A stretch of 64,000 nucleotides of DNA, from assembly GCA_951640165.1 (NCBI GenBank), contig OX621240.1:12226713-12290712 (forward strand), read 5' to 3'. This DNA is from Pseudoips prasinana. Its lineage: Eukaryota > Arthropoda > Insecta > Lepidoptera > Nolidae. The translations under genes were made by a program, and so were the position numbers. The notes under the pieces were generated by a model. The model had not been told where the DNA came from. It made no database searches and saw only the letters and a program-made list of their open reading frames with translations. Of this stretch, positions 1-10,293 are shown in pieces; positions within the stretch are counted from its first letter, which is position 1; every line of letters begins with the position of its first letter.

Positions 1-45
1 CCGCGACACAGTGATTAAATTCCCTAATGCGGGCGTTGACTTTTA
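1..45 (+). repeat. SINE-A 3' end (cut by window edge)
   Basis: The first bases match the 3' end of a tRNA-derived SINE seen complete at 6716-6915 (CCGCGACACA...TGCGGGCGTT). Only the tail lies inside the window. Confidence 0.7.
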
Positions 46-2220
46 AAAAACTATATTATCCATTCATTTACGTACATACTTCTTGAAAACTTCGCTATAC
101 AAGTTTATATCATCACTATAAAAGTTATGTTTTGGTCGTTTCAAAAGTAAGAGTAGTGCGGCGAATGGTAGTTGTGAGATCTGACCAAATCTGACTGTTG
201 ACAAAAAGTTTAATTACTTTCCAGAAATTATGAACTCGGGTAAATGTAGGTAATTTAGTCAAACTGTACTTCCTAGTTATATTTAGTATCTACTCACTCA
301 CAGTCTTTAATTCACGCGGAAAGTTATCAAAACAGCAATTTCTTCTTTAAGGAAAATATTAAATAGTTACACTGTTCACAAATTGTTTCTATCAATTTAT
401 GAACAAACAATTACCCTGTCCCCTCTACCAAAATAACCCGGAAAAAATGGAGTCGGTCCACCCCAATTTAAAAATGTCTCGAGAAAGAATACGCACACTA
501 AATAAGATGTTTGTTACACAATAAAATTGATGTATAACTTAAAAAGGAAAACCATTTTATTGAGAAAAATATTTTCCATTTATAAACGTAACATTGACTA
601 ATTCCTTGGAAAATATTTTTGTGACAATTGGAAACAAAAGTGAATTTTGAAAATTTTAGAGTGGACTTACGTGTTAGTCGTATGTTCGTCTCTTTTTCCC
701 TTTTTCTAGCAGTTGTGTGATTAACCTCCAATAAAGAGGTCAATTTTTTTTATTGGTTTTCATCTGGCGCAAGGCTCAGAAGCAGGACTGTTAACTGCAC
801 TGCTTGAAAATCACAAAAGGCTATCGGTCTTGCGATAGATGTGTGATTGCATGTATCATCTATACATTTTAATAAAATACCCTGCATACATCGCCAGTTA
901 TCTAAATTGCCCAATATAGACGAAAAGGGGCCAGAACAACTATTACAAGTCATAAAGGGTTGACATGTTTGACCTTATTTTGAAGTCGATTAAAAGCCCT
1001 TTGAGGCGTTTTAATTAAGAAGGAGAATATGAATTCACTTTATTTGTTTTTTTTTTTGGGTATGTATCGAGATTTATTTGTTGTTTGTGAATCGATTTTA
1101 ATTTTTATTTGATAGTGAATGCTTTGAGTATTGTCTCATATTAGGTTTGTTTGAATCCGTTGGTTAGTCCGATTGTCAGAAAATTTCATCAGAATTACTC
1201 CACACATTTTAGATTCCACATCCTGAGAAAAGCGCGTCCGTTCGTTCTTGCTTTTCTTAAATATATTAATTTGTAAGTTTTAGTAGTATTCTGTTTGACA
1301 TTCACTTAAGTTTGATTCGGTATGTAGTCAGTAAAATATTCTAAATTCATTTTCTGCATCGCTATTACAGTAAATTACCCTTATTAAACGTGTAGGTCTG
1401 GTCATACCCTTTTTAATGGCCTTACGACCACCCTCATAAATGCTATAATGGGTTTTTGATTTTAAGTGAAGCCAATGGCCTTAATATACTCGTACCTCCT
1501 TTCGAATTTTATGTGCTTTTGATAAAGATCTTAATGACTCAATAAAATATTTGCTAGCGTTAAAATTTTGAGTTATATCATTAAAAGACAGGCTTGGTGA
1601 AAAGTTCAATGAAAAAAAATACGGCGCAAGATTCCCAATAATTCAGTAAGATTTATAGAGACCACTTTCTTTCTGAACGCACAGCACTACATACGTAGTG
1701 TAGATTTTATTTAATGAAAGAAAATCAAATCATGGCAGTAAAATTTACCTGGAAAACAATCAACTCATTACATACTTGGCTTAGTAAAGTATTGAATGGA
1801 ATAAAAAAGAAACAAAAAGTTCGACGCAAGATGTATGATTTCCAATAATTCTGTAAGATTCACCAAACATACTTTCTTTCTGAACGCGTAGCACTATATA
1901 GGTGGTGTACATTTATTCAAGAAAATCAAATCATGGAATTAGAATACATGAAAACGAATATCGCAGTTTGAGAACCGACTTAACAGCCAATCTACAAATA
2001 AGCAGCAGACATTATTGTTTAATTATTATGTGGGAACAGATAGTTTTACCTTTTTAACTTAGGTAAATCCATCATGATAACCAGTCACCTGGGGTAATTC
2101 CATACTAAATGTTGATCGTTATTCTTACATGGTTATTTTTAGTGTATTTTCCATGTGGATGTGTTACATGTTGTTTAGTTAATAGGCTCCTTAGCTCCTT
2201 AAGCCACGTCTACTATATGT
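46..2220. other. AT-rich stretch, no gene recognised
   Basis: Only short open frames without recognisable domains occur here. A diverged direct repeat is present: about 115 bp at 1622-1735 recurs at 1822-1938, offset 200 bp, sharing GACGCAAG/GGCGCAAG, CTTTCTTTCTGAACGC and AAGAAAATCAAATCATGG blocks. The rest shows nothing I can name. Confidence 0.5.
1622..1938 (+). repeat. diverged direct duplication, 200-bp offset
   Basis: Two copies (about 1622-1735 and 1822-1938) share the ordered blocks CCAATAATTC, GTAAGATT, CTTTCTTTCTGAACGC, AGCACTA and AAAATCAAATCATGG. Substitutions and small indels are frequent, so this is an old local duplication. Confidence 0.6.
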
Positions 2221-2224
2221 ATAG

Positions 2225-2604
2225 TGCCCGCGGACTTCATTCCGCGGTTCAGTCGCATAATGTACCTTTCGCAAAATGCACCCCATGCGCAAAACGTACC
2301 TTTCTCAAAATGTACCTTTCTCATAATGCACCTTTCTCAAAATGCACCTTTCTCAGAATGCACCTTTCTCAAAATGCACCTTTCTCCCGCGTTATAAATA
2401 TTTTTGTCCCTCCCCATTTGTCCCGCGTAATACTTCGGGATAAATAAAAATTATGATGATGAATCATAGCCGACGACACTCCACAATAATGTAGCTTTCT
2501 ATTGGTGAAATAATTTTGAAAATCGGTTCTGTAGATCCAGAGATTACCCCTTACAACGTCATAAAATTACAAACGTTACCTCTTTATAATATTAACAGCA
2601 GTCA
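2225..2604 (-). mobile_element. degenerate Helitron-like dispersed repeat
   Basis: TGCCCGCGG followed by a GC-rich palindromic segment (2228-2250) resembles the 3' hairpin end of the Helitron-like repeats at 23103 and 28419, in reverse orientation. The far side ends near CTTTATAATATTAA (about 2590-2604), like the 5' end of the same group. A 16-bp minisatellite has expanded inside it. Terminal CTAG is not preserved, so the assignment is tentative. Confidence 0.45.
2254..2388 (+). repeat. 16-bp minisatellite
   Basis: About eight units of TCAAAATGCACCTTTC, with early units degenerate (GCATAATGTACC, GCAAAACGTACC) and later ones regular. It creates the repetitive part of an open frame at 2109-2447, which is therefore not considered a gene. 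Confidence 0.85.
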
Positions 2605-2975
2605 ACCAATTATATTTCTTTTTGAGCTATAAATATTACTACATATGAAAAGTTACGGCCGCTGGTAGGCTTTAGTTCTTCTTACTGAATTGATATAGTA
2701 AATTTACATGTCTGCTACCCGTCCCTTCTACAACTGACCGGAGATTTGCCAAGGATTTAATACAATATGTAAATACCCTTTACCCCTTTCCGAAGCCACG
2801 CTGGCCCTTACAGGTGTTGAAGTGAAGATAAATTGAAACAAATTTTGTTCCACACCTTTTCTTATAGGTAACTAAATCTAGTGTGAAGAAATGTATACAA
2901 TTTACACAAAATGTATAATGTACGATGTTTACCTAATGTTGTTTAAAACAAACTTCATATTATATTAATAATAAT
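2605..2975. other. no feature recognised
   Basis: AT-rich spacer with no open frame, repeat or RNA feature that I can support. Confidence 0.4.
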
Positions 2976-2977
2976 AA

Positions 2978-3222
2978 TATCTAGGGACAATGTCACACAG
3001 ATCATCCTAGCCCCAAACTAAGCAAAGCTTGTACTACGGGTACCAGGCGACGATATACATACTTATTTAGATAGATAAATGCTTAAATACATAGAAAACA
3101 TCCATGACCCAGAAACAAATATTCGTGCTCATCACACAAATATTTGCACTTACCGGGATTCGAACCCAGGACCACCAGCTTCGTAGGCAGAAGCACTACC
3201 AACTAGGCTACGGAGAACGATA
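2978..3222 (-). mobile_element. SINE-B, tRNA-derived
   Basis: Read on the minus strand it begins with a tRNA-like head (TAGCCTAGTTGGTAGTGCTT, box A-like), followed by box B GGTTCGAATCCCGG, then a body with AAATATTTGTGTGATGAGC and a 3' part with CTTAGTTTGGGGCTAGGATG. Same family as 9738-9987, 12193-12286/15193-15346 and 51998-52240. Pol III promoted and presumably mobilised by a LINE. Confidence 0.85.
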
Positions 3223-3261
3223 TTAGGTATCAACTATAAATTAATTTTTTTATTGTCGAAA

Positions 3262-3338
3262 CGACATATTATAATAATATAATATATCGTTAAGTACCTA
3301 ATACTAAACGATATATTATATTATTATAAGATATCCTT
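3262..3338. repeat. AT-rich inverted repeat (hairpin)
   Basis: ATATTATAATAATATAATAT..CGTT on the left is mirrored by AACG..ATATTATATTATTATAA on the right, about 30-bp arms around a short centre. Outer flanks (TTATTGTC / GACAATAA) also pair, so the foldback may extend to about 3245-3350. Confidence 0.75.
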
Positions 3339-3375
3339 TTGACAATAACTTTATACAAGCTAGCTAAATATCATA

Positions 3376-3545
3376 ACTAATATAATTTTTTTTTATTAAA
3401 TGTTTCAACAATACGTGTACCTAAATATCTATAGAAATAATTGTGTATGCCTACTTAACTATATTACTATAAACATGTTCTGACTGTTTACAAGCGTTTT
3501 TTAAAGTCTATGTGAATAAAAACCTTTTTATTTTATTTATAAAAA
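3376..3545 (+). repeat. LINE 3'-UTR-like dispersed repeat (family H)
   Basis: Shares CTATATTACTA.AAACATGTTC, TTTACAAGCG and GTGAATAAAAACCTTTTTAT with 47260-47505, and its reverse complement appears at 36428-36540. The AATAAA followed by a T/A-rich end suggests the 3' end of a LINE. The coding part is absent. Confidence 0.6.
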
Positions 3546-3659
3546 CATCACGATGTTACATTTTTCATACAACTAACAGTGGGGTTTAAAGGTATGCGTG
3601 TATGTTTTGATAGAAACTAGTTAAACCCTAGAAAATTTCAGATATATACTTATGATATA

Positions 3660-3832
3660 TTCATCATCATCATACTGTGAGCCGAACGATGTCCACTGCT
3701 GGACATAGGCTTCCCCTAAATATCTCCACAGTTGCTGGTCTTACGCTAACCGCATCCTACGGTTTCTGGTGACCCTCACAAGATTTTCTATCCCAGCGGT
3801 CATCGCGTCGGTTCTAGTTATATGCCCTGACA
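3660..3832 (-). mobile_element. RTE LINE 3'-end fragment
   Basis: ATCATCATCAT followed by GTCCACTGCTGGACATAGGC and a diverged match to the 3' end of the RTE element at 12287-15192. Orientation is reverse, 3' tail at the low coordinate. Heavily 5' truncated. Confidence 0.8.
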
Positions 3833-4109
3833 AGTATATGATAATTATATTTTATAAGCTATTCTATCTATAACTTATAGGTATTGGAGGGTTAGAAAAA
3901 AAGCGAGCACTGGGGTAAAAACGTTTTACAATGTTTGTATGTTCCAAATCCATAGAACAGAGTAAAGCCGCGGGAAAAAACTAAAACTTGCGATTGCCTG
4001 AGAGAGATTGCACCTAGCGTTAAGGCAGATAACATGAAGTTTTGGATAACCAGTAGCGTCGCAGTTAAATCTGATAAACGGCTAATATAATTGGCTAGTT
4101 GTTTTGTAG

Positions 4110-4306
4110 GAACTGTAGTAAATACAGGTGACTCTGGAAAACAAAACAAATCTTTTGTCATATCTTACACGACAGCATTGAATAAGACAATCAGAATACA
4201 TGACATATATGTAAATAATCAAGTAAACCGATTTGATAAGGTCAAGCGGCCCGCAATTGGTTATACTTTGCGGGTGTACCCGAATCCTGAATACTCGAGT
4301 CATTAA
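4110..4306 (+). CDS. candidate terminal exon, unknown protein
   Basis: An open frame follows a convincing acceptor (GTTGTTTTGTAG ending at 4109) and ends in TAA at 4304-4306. The roughly 65 residues include ISYTTALNKTIRIHDIYV and end in GYTLRVYPNPEYSSH. The look is vaguely like the small secreted MBF2-type proteins of Lepidoptera, but the family glycine motif is not evident, so I do not assign it. No partner exon and no nearby AATAAA were found. It could be chance. Confidence 0.25.
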
Positions 4307-4319
4307 TGCAATTCAATTC

Positions 4320-5050
4320 AATTGTATTTGCTCAATACAGGTATTGAAGAGGATGGTACACATTAAACTTATTTGTACGCTATATTCTACCTAAAAACGA
4401 AGGCATGCAAATTGTTTCATATACAAATTTTATAAACAATGGAGTGACATTAATATTAAGTAAAATATTGTAATAATTTACTAAAATAGAATTAGTTACA
4501 TCGATTTCTATGAGTGCAATTATTAAACTCAAGTTATATATATATGATTAGATCACAATATAATCAATTAATTAAGTAAAGATATATAGTTAAGATATAG
4601 TATTATAATCAATGTCAAATAGTATTGTACACTGTCATTGTGTGCATTATTGTATATTTCATTACATGTATGTATTTTAGCGTACAATTTAAGAGTTACT
4701 TACTACCAAGTAGTGAGTATTCAAGATGTATATTTTATCACAGTTTATGTACTCCCATAGCTAAATAAAAACAAGTTACATAAACTGTACTCCATAAAGA
4801 CTTCCCACTATTTCCCATGGGCCCACACAAGCGATACAGCCACTCTGAACTTAAGTATATTTTACTGTGATCACGAGCCCAAATCGAGTAGAGAATTAAG
4901 GACGGCCTTCCGATTGTACTTTTGTTTTGTTTTTATGTGGATCTATTTTAAACGATTTGTGAATAGTTTTCTATTCTCACTTTGTTAAACATATGAAGCA
5001 TATGAAGAAGTGGTAATAGCCAGTGTATTTATTATTATGTACATATATGT
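4320..5050. other. AT-rich stretch, nothing recognised
   Basis: No coding frame or repeat family I can identify, apart from short TA runs near 4540. Confidence 0.4.
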
Positions 5051-5054
5051 CTCA

Positions 5055-6528
5055 TAAAAGCTGTCATTAACAATATGAGCAGAGGTAAATCTCCAGGTTA
5101 TGACGGGCTTAGTGTGCAGCATTTAAAGCATGCAGGTACCCACTTGCCGAGGGTTCTGGCCATGTTCTTTACGATGTGTCTAAGTCACTCATACTTACCA
5201 TTAAATTTAATACAGACTATCGTAGTTCCAATCGTGAAGAACAGGACAGGAGATATTGCGGATAAGGGCAACTACCGACCAATTTCTCTTGAAACGATTA
5301 TAGCTAAGGTGCTGGACGGTATGCTTGATTCATGTCTAAAAGAACACCTTGACATACATGATGCACAGTTCGGGTTTCGACCAGGACTTTCAACCGAGAG
5401 TGCAATTTTAAGTCTCAAGCATACAGTCCAGTACTACACTGGCCGGAAGACGCCGGTGTACGTCTGCTTCCTTGACCTCTCCAAAGCCTTCGACCTTTGA
5501 CGATGTGCTTTGGAGGAAACTGGGAGGCAAGGGTGTACCGGTGGAGGTCCTTCGGATGCTCCAGTACTGGTATGGCAATCAGACGAACCGAGTGAAGTGG
5601 GCAAATTCACTCTCTGATGCATATGGGCTGGAGTGCGGGGAGAGACTAGGGGGCTTGACATCTCCCAGGCTCTTCAACCTATATGTCAATGACCTCATTG
5701 TCGGGCTCAGCAGTATGCGTGTTGGATGCAAGGTAAATGGTGTTAGTATTAACAACATCAGCTACGCAGATGACATGGTGCTGTTGGGGCCTACGGCGGG
5801 GTCAATCAGATAAATGTTGAAGGTCTGTGAGGCCTATGCTACTAAGCATGGGTTAATTTATAATGTGAATACATGGTCTTTAAGGCTGACGGTTAATGTT
5901 TGGAAGACTCACCTGAAATAACTTTATACGGGTTACCAATAAGCAGGGTCAACAAATTTAATTATCTGGGACATTTTCTTGTCGACAGCCTTAAGGACGA
6001 TGCAGACATCGAGAGAGAGCGTAGGGCACTAGCGGTCAGGGGTAACATGCTGGCTCGTAGATTTGCACAGTGTACACAACAAGTTAAAATTACTCTGTTT
6101 AAATCGTACTGTCAGAGTTTCTACACTGGCAATCTACCAAAAGATCGCTAGATGTCCTGCGTATACAGTACAACAATGTTTTCAGAATGCTTTTGAAACT
6201 GCCACGGTTTTGTAGTGCCTCAGAGATGTTTGCGACGGCTCGGACGGACGATTTGCACGCTGTCATCCGCAAAAAAACCGCATCCATCCTAAGGAGAATA
6301 AGAGACAGTAACAACAGCATTTTGAGAACGGTTACTGAAAATTACAGCTCACCTATTGTTGGAGAGTTTGTGCAGAGAGTAATAAAGTAAGGGTGCTTTA
6401 TTGCGTTCTGCACAGACAGAGTACCCACCTTAATTTATAATACCTCCTCACCAATTTTCCTTACTAACATTAGTTCATAAGTTACTTTATTAACAAAATA
6501 TAGATCTGTATTGTTGTCCGAAATAAAA
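5055..6528 (+). pseudogene. 5'-truncated non-LTR retrotransposon RT remnant
   Basis: Reverse-transcriptase domain of a LINE ORF2, broken into frames 5075-5500, 5472-5813, 5900-6151 and about 6140-6390. Visible RT motifs, in order: SPGYDGLS, a palm A motif FLDLSKAFD, the catalytic box YADDMVLL near 5760-5785, then a C-terminal extension (RIQYNNVFR, LLKLPRFCSASEMF). The endonuclease half is missing. At least three frameshifts make it inactive. AATAAA at 6520 marks the probable 3' end. The motif set resembles the CR1/Jockey/Daphne group, but I cannot fix the clade. The fragment at 6529-6614 is an inverted copy of part of it. Confidence 0.8.
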
Positions 6529-6614
6529 GACATCTAGCGATCTTTTGGTAGATTGCCAGTGTAGAAACTCTGACAGTACGATTTAAACAGAGTAATTTTA
6601 ACTTGTTGTGTACA
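6071..6614. repeat. 86-bp inverted repeat within LINE remnant
   Basis: Arm 6071-6156 (GTACACAACAAGTTAAAATT ... GCTAGATGTC) reappears as its reverse complement at 6529-6614, essentially perfectly. The right arm starts just after the element's AATAAA, so an internal ORF segment is attached head-to-tail in the opposite sense. Confidence 0.85.
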
Positions 6615-6659
6615 TAAATCGTAAACCGCGATTTGCTTTCATTTAATCAACGGAAATAC

Positions 6660-6714
6660 TTGCTGCTACGGAACCCTTCATGGGCGAGTCCTACTCGCAC
6701 TTAGCTGGTTTTTA
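6660..6714 (+). repeat. fragment of GGGTTC..TTTTT dispersed repeat (family K)
   Basis: TACGGAACCCTTCATGGGCG followed by AGTCC.ACTCGCACTTAGC matches the end of the longer copy at 61277-61553. It abuts SINE-A directly. Confidence 0.6.
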
Positions 6715-6715
6715 T

Positions 6716-6915
6716 GCCTGCACGTGTGACGCAGCAGCTAAGACAGTCGCTTCACCGCTTCTTGTCGCGGTTTCGAGTCCCGCGCCAGACAAATATTTGT
6801 GTGACCCATAAATAGTTGTTCTGAGTCTGGATGTAATTTGAATCCGTCTATTATATGTCTGTAAAGTACCCCGCGACACAGGCATTAGATTCCCTAGTGC
6901 GGGCGTTTTCTTTTC
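6716..6915 (+). mobile_element. SINE-A, tRNA-derived, complete
   Basis: tRNA-like head with box B (GGTTTCGAGTCCCGCG), then AAATATTTGTGTGACCCATA, GTTCTGAGTCTGGATGTAAT, and the tail CCCTAGTGCGGGCGTT. Copies or parts recur at 1, 9366, 26700, 31048, 44393 (+) and 22350, 48608, 49520 (-). Confidence 0.85.
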
Positions 6916-6959
6916 TAAAAATAATAAAAACAAAATAAATAATGTCTATCTTATGCTGA

Positions 6960-7716
6960 ATTTAGCATAGAGTTCTTAAGTAAATATTGAGTAACTAAAA
7001 CTCAGTCAAGCCAGCTGTGTTGCAATATCCTTAGGACAAATACGACCCACACGATACCGAAATCACGATCCGTTTCATATATCGCTACCTGTGTCGATCT
7101 TGAATGATATTAACCCCTTGCATCCATTATATGCTGTTAGATTGCAAAAATAAATGTCATATATAATGTTGCCAAATCTTTTCGTTCAATTCATCGAATT
7201 AATATATATCAGTATAGTGTAAATAATACATTTAACAAATTCCTTCCTCCCCTAGCGTGTTCGATACGGTATCTTCAAAACGTCATAAAATTCTACTGAT
7301 ACAAATTCCTTAACTAAACACGCTATGTTAGGCGAGCTGCATACTTTAGTAGACATTTCCAACTATTCTTTGCAAATATATTTTTTTAATTAGCGAATTA
7401 ATTTACCGAAGTTTACTATATACATTATATATATTGTCGTTTCTGGGAACATGTTAACGGATGAGACTTTAAATTTTTTTAAATATCTTCACACATAATC
7501 ATTGTTTCTCTGTATAACTTTCGCATTGTGGGCTATATATACCGCATAGTAATAGTACGCATTAGTTCCTTAGTATATAATATTTTGCTTGATGTTTAAA
7601 CATATTTTCAACATATTTCACATACGGGCGTATGTGAAATATGAAGATAAAATGGCTGCTTAACTAAGTAAGAAACAATTGAACACTGCCATGGTATTAC
7701 TTCTTTCCTCCCCAAC
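6960..7716. other. AT-rich stretch with one short hairpin
   Basis: No gene seen. A perfect 15-bp hairpin sits at 7612-7626/7629-7643 (CATATTTCACATACG and its complement, 2-base loop). Confidence 0.5.
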
Positions 7717-7717
7717 T

Positions 7718-7912
7718 TATTTTGCAGGGCAATTTGAACCACTGCATCGCTGCGCAAGCTCGTCTTGCGCAGACGATCACCGAGCGTTCAGTTGCCCTAG
7801 CGATAGTGGTGGAGCCTCACTCCGTTCCCGACCACTCTCGTTGGTCCGGGGAAGATGAGGGCCTCATCATCATATACTGGGCAGAAGGGAACCGGATTCA
7901 TGAGGGATGATG
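7718..7912 (+). pseudogene. R1-like LINE endonuclease N-terminal fragment
   Basis: The frame reads LQGNLNHCIAAQARLAQTI then ERSVALAIVVEPHSVPD and SRWSGEDEG, the start of the apurinic-like endonuclease of R1/Tad-type LINEs (family pattern LQxNLNHxxxAQxLL, followed by a catalytic acidic residue in the AEP/VEP motif). It ends in a stop after about 60 codons. No RT follows, so this is a short remnant. Confidence 0.65.
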
Positions 7913-7914
7913 AG

Positions 7915-8400
7915 GGAGAGTAAATGATTATTTTTTAATTCATAGAAGATTATTCATAGTTTGTGATGTTATTTAGCAAAATATTAGGATGTGTAAGAAT
8001 ATTTAAGCTTAAGAAACTTTGCTTATCTGTGATGACGCATCACGCTTCTATACCATTTCATGCACCAGAGATAAAAACAATGTTCAAATTATTATAATAT
8101 TCTTGTTTCCAAAGAATTTACCAACGTTTAAGAGTAGGTGGATATTTTTTTCCATTTGGTTTTATATTTTCTACTACGTCACCGAAGATAAGCCGCGTCA
8201 TGACATCGAAGTGTCAGCTAAAGTCAAAAGATAAGCCTAAGTGTGTAACGAGCCTAAAACGAACGAGTGAGTACAAATTCCATTAGTTTATTTAATGTAA
8301 CATACCGTGGTCCGTATAATGTTGCTGTTTATGTCATAGTAGGGATACCAACATAATATGCGTGGTGTTGGTTGTTTATGTAAGGTTGGTTTATAGGGAA
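7915..8400. other. no feature recognised
   Basis: AT-rich spacer. The small open frame at 8019-8234 shows no domain and is treated as chance. Confidence 0.4.
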
Positions 8401-8404
8401 GTAA

Positions 8405-8620
8405 GCAGATTATAGTTAGTCGCGAGCTTAGTAAGCCTTGGGTTCCGTGGTTCTGTCTTCAAATCCCAAGAAGTGTTATTGAGATTTTTCCTACGGCAAA
8501 AATACTCAATAGTAGCCTGACATCGGAAAGATGACAGTGTTACAATGATGACTGAGCCGTCAGTCCCGTCAATGGCTCTCCAGTCGAGATGATCTAATAC
8601 ATAGAATTACGTTTCGTAGT
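8405..8620 (+). mobile_element. SINE-F, tRNA-like head
   Basis: TCTTCAAATCCCAAG is a box B-like motif, followed by a paired segment ATTGAG..ACTCAATAGTAGCC, which resembles a lepidopteran SINE body as I remember it. Single copy in the window, hence moderate confidence. Confidence 0.45.
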
Positions 8621-9023
8621 TTCGCACACAATTGTGCAATTTAAAATGCCAAGAAAATATTATTAGTCCTTAAATACTTCACACTGCCATATTTTTTTAT
8701 AGAATCTAAGTATAAACAACATACAGTTAAAACAAACAAAACAGTTAATTCATAATGACATTTTAAATTAATATTCTATTAAGCTAGATAACGTTCACAT
8801 TGCGCGTTAAGTTTACGTAACATTATTGCTTCAGGGTTGAGCGAGTTAAATTTCGAAGTGAAAGCCATCACTTGAGTGCGATCCAAATATCGAATTAAAG
8901 GGTGACCGAATAACCTAGAAACTAGGCTAGCCTAAAACATTCAACTAACGACCCGATCCTTAGTAATGCGGTTTTCATCCTGATTACAGTGCGACCACAG
9001 ACATCATTAATATCATAGAAGTT
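8621..9023. other. no feature recognised
   Basis: AT-rich spacer without any coding frame or repeat I can name. Confidence 0.4.
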
Positions 9024-9027
9024 ACCA

Positions 9028-9271
9028 GGGGCTATACCGGCTAAGTCACCGAACATCGTTTTCGTGAATGGCGTTCAAATAAAAAAAAGATTAAAAATAA
9101 CTTAATCAATCGTTAAATCGGCTTCAACGTTGACAATCGATTCCGGACCATTTATGACGTCACATGTGCTCATGGAAGCCGATTTAACGATTGATTAAGT
9201 CATTTTTAACCCTTATTTATTGGAACTCCATTTAAGAAATCGATGTTCGGCGACTTAGCCGGTAGAGCCCC
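9028..9271. mobile_element. foldback MITE (GGGGCTA type)
   Basis: Outer arms GGGGCTATACCGGCTAAG..GAACATCG (9028-9058) and their complement (9241-9271), plus inner arms ATCAATCGTTAAATCGGCTTC / GAAGCCGATTTAACGATTGAT. The centre AATCGATTCCGGACCAT also occurs in the foldback at 46517-46742, linking the two. CCAGG flanks both ends and could be a target duplication or part of the terminus. Confidence 0.8.
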
Positions 9272-9365
9272 AGGGCTAGAATCGAAGATATAAATATACA
9301 ATGCCTTCATTCTCCGTGGACTTCAGCAATGTCTACAACTGTAAACTTAATCAAACTTCGGTAAG

Positions 9366-9562
9366 ACTGCACGTGTGGCGCAGTGGCTAAGACAGTCGCC
9401 TCGTCTCTTCGTGTAGCGGGTTCGAGTGCCGCGCCGGATAACTATTTGTGTGACCTATGAATAGTTGTTCAGAGTCTGGATTTAATTTGTGTCCGTCTAT
9501 TATATGTTTGTAAAGTACCCCGCGCAACACACAGAGAAGATACCCTAGTGCGAGCGTTAAAT
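9366..9562 (+). mobile_element. SINE-A
   Basis: Head CACGTGTGGCGCAGTGGCTA with box A, box B GGTTCGAGTGCCGCG, and the GTTCAGAGTCTGGAT and CCCTAGTGCGAGCGTT segments of the family. Slightly diverged from 6716-6915. Confidence 0.85.
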
Positions 9563-9737
9563 TGTCTTTAAATAACAATTGCTTTAAACAAATTCTTTTA
9601 AATTAATTTAGTTCAACTCATTTAAGCATAAAATATGTGAAAACTGGGCAAAAAGATAGGATGATTTCAACCTTTTAATATATTGTGATTTTTTCTGCCA
9701 ATAAACAGTGAGTTCACGATCTAGCACCACGACGGTC

Positions 9738-9987
9738 ACCGTAGCTTAGTTGGTAGTGCTCCTGCCTACGAAGCTGGTGGTCCTGGGTTCGAATCCCGGT
9801 AAGTGCAAATATTTGTGTGATGAGCACGAATATTTGTTTCTGAGTCATGGATGTTTTCTATGTATATAAGTATTTATCTATCTATATAAGTATGTATATC
9901 GTCGCCTGGTACCCATAGTACAAGCTGTGCTTAGTTTGGGGCTAGGATGATCTGTGTGACATTGTCCTTAGATATTATTATTGATCA
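9738..9987 (+). mobile_element. SINE-B, complete forward copy
   Basis: CGTAGCTTAGTTGGTAGTGC (box A), GGGTTCGAATCCCGG (box B), the AAATATTTGTGTGATGAGC body and the TGGGGCTAGGATGATC 3' segment. This is the best reference copy of the family in the window. Confidence 0.9.
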
Positions 9988-10293
9988 GGAGTGAGTTCAG
10001 TTAATTTTTTGCAAAAAAAAACCGTCAGTGTAATGTAAGATTTTCAGTGCTAAAAGTATTTATTAGTAGGTGGATTTGTTGGTATGAAATATTTTACTAC
10101 ATGTTTGCGTTTGCGTGAGAAAACCTATTTAAAGTTCGCATAAGAGTCATTTAAAAACCAGGTCATAGTAATAAGGTGTAGTAAGTAGTGTGTTTTATGT
10201 TAGCATACAATTTTAATTATAATTAAAAGTGACACTCGGAGCTAGGAATGAACCCGCTCTTTCATTTTCTAGATAATGTACTTAGGTAAGGAA

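Noticed and set aside
2109..2447. 112-codon frame with a hydrophobic N-terminus
   Set aside because: Its C-terminal half is the 16-bp minisatellite, and the N-terminal part has no supporting start or family match.
9750..9800. Possible genuine tRNA genes at SINE box A/B sites
   Set aside because: Heads do not fold into a full cloverleaf with a proper acceptor stem, and each is followed by the conserved SINE body.
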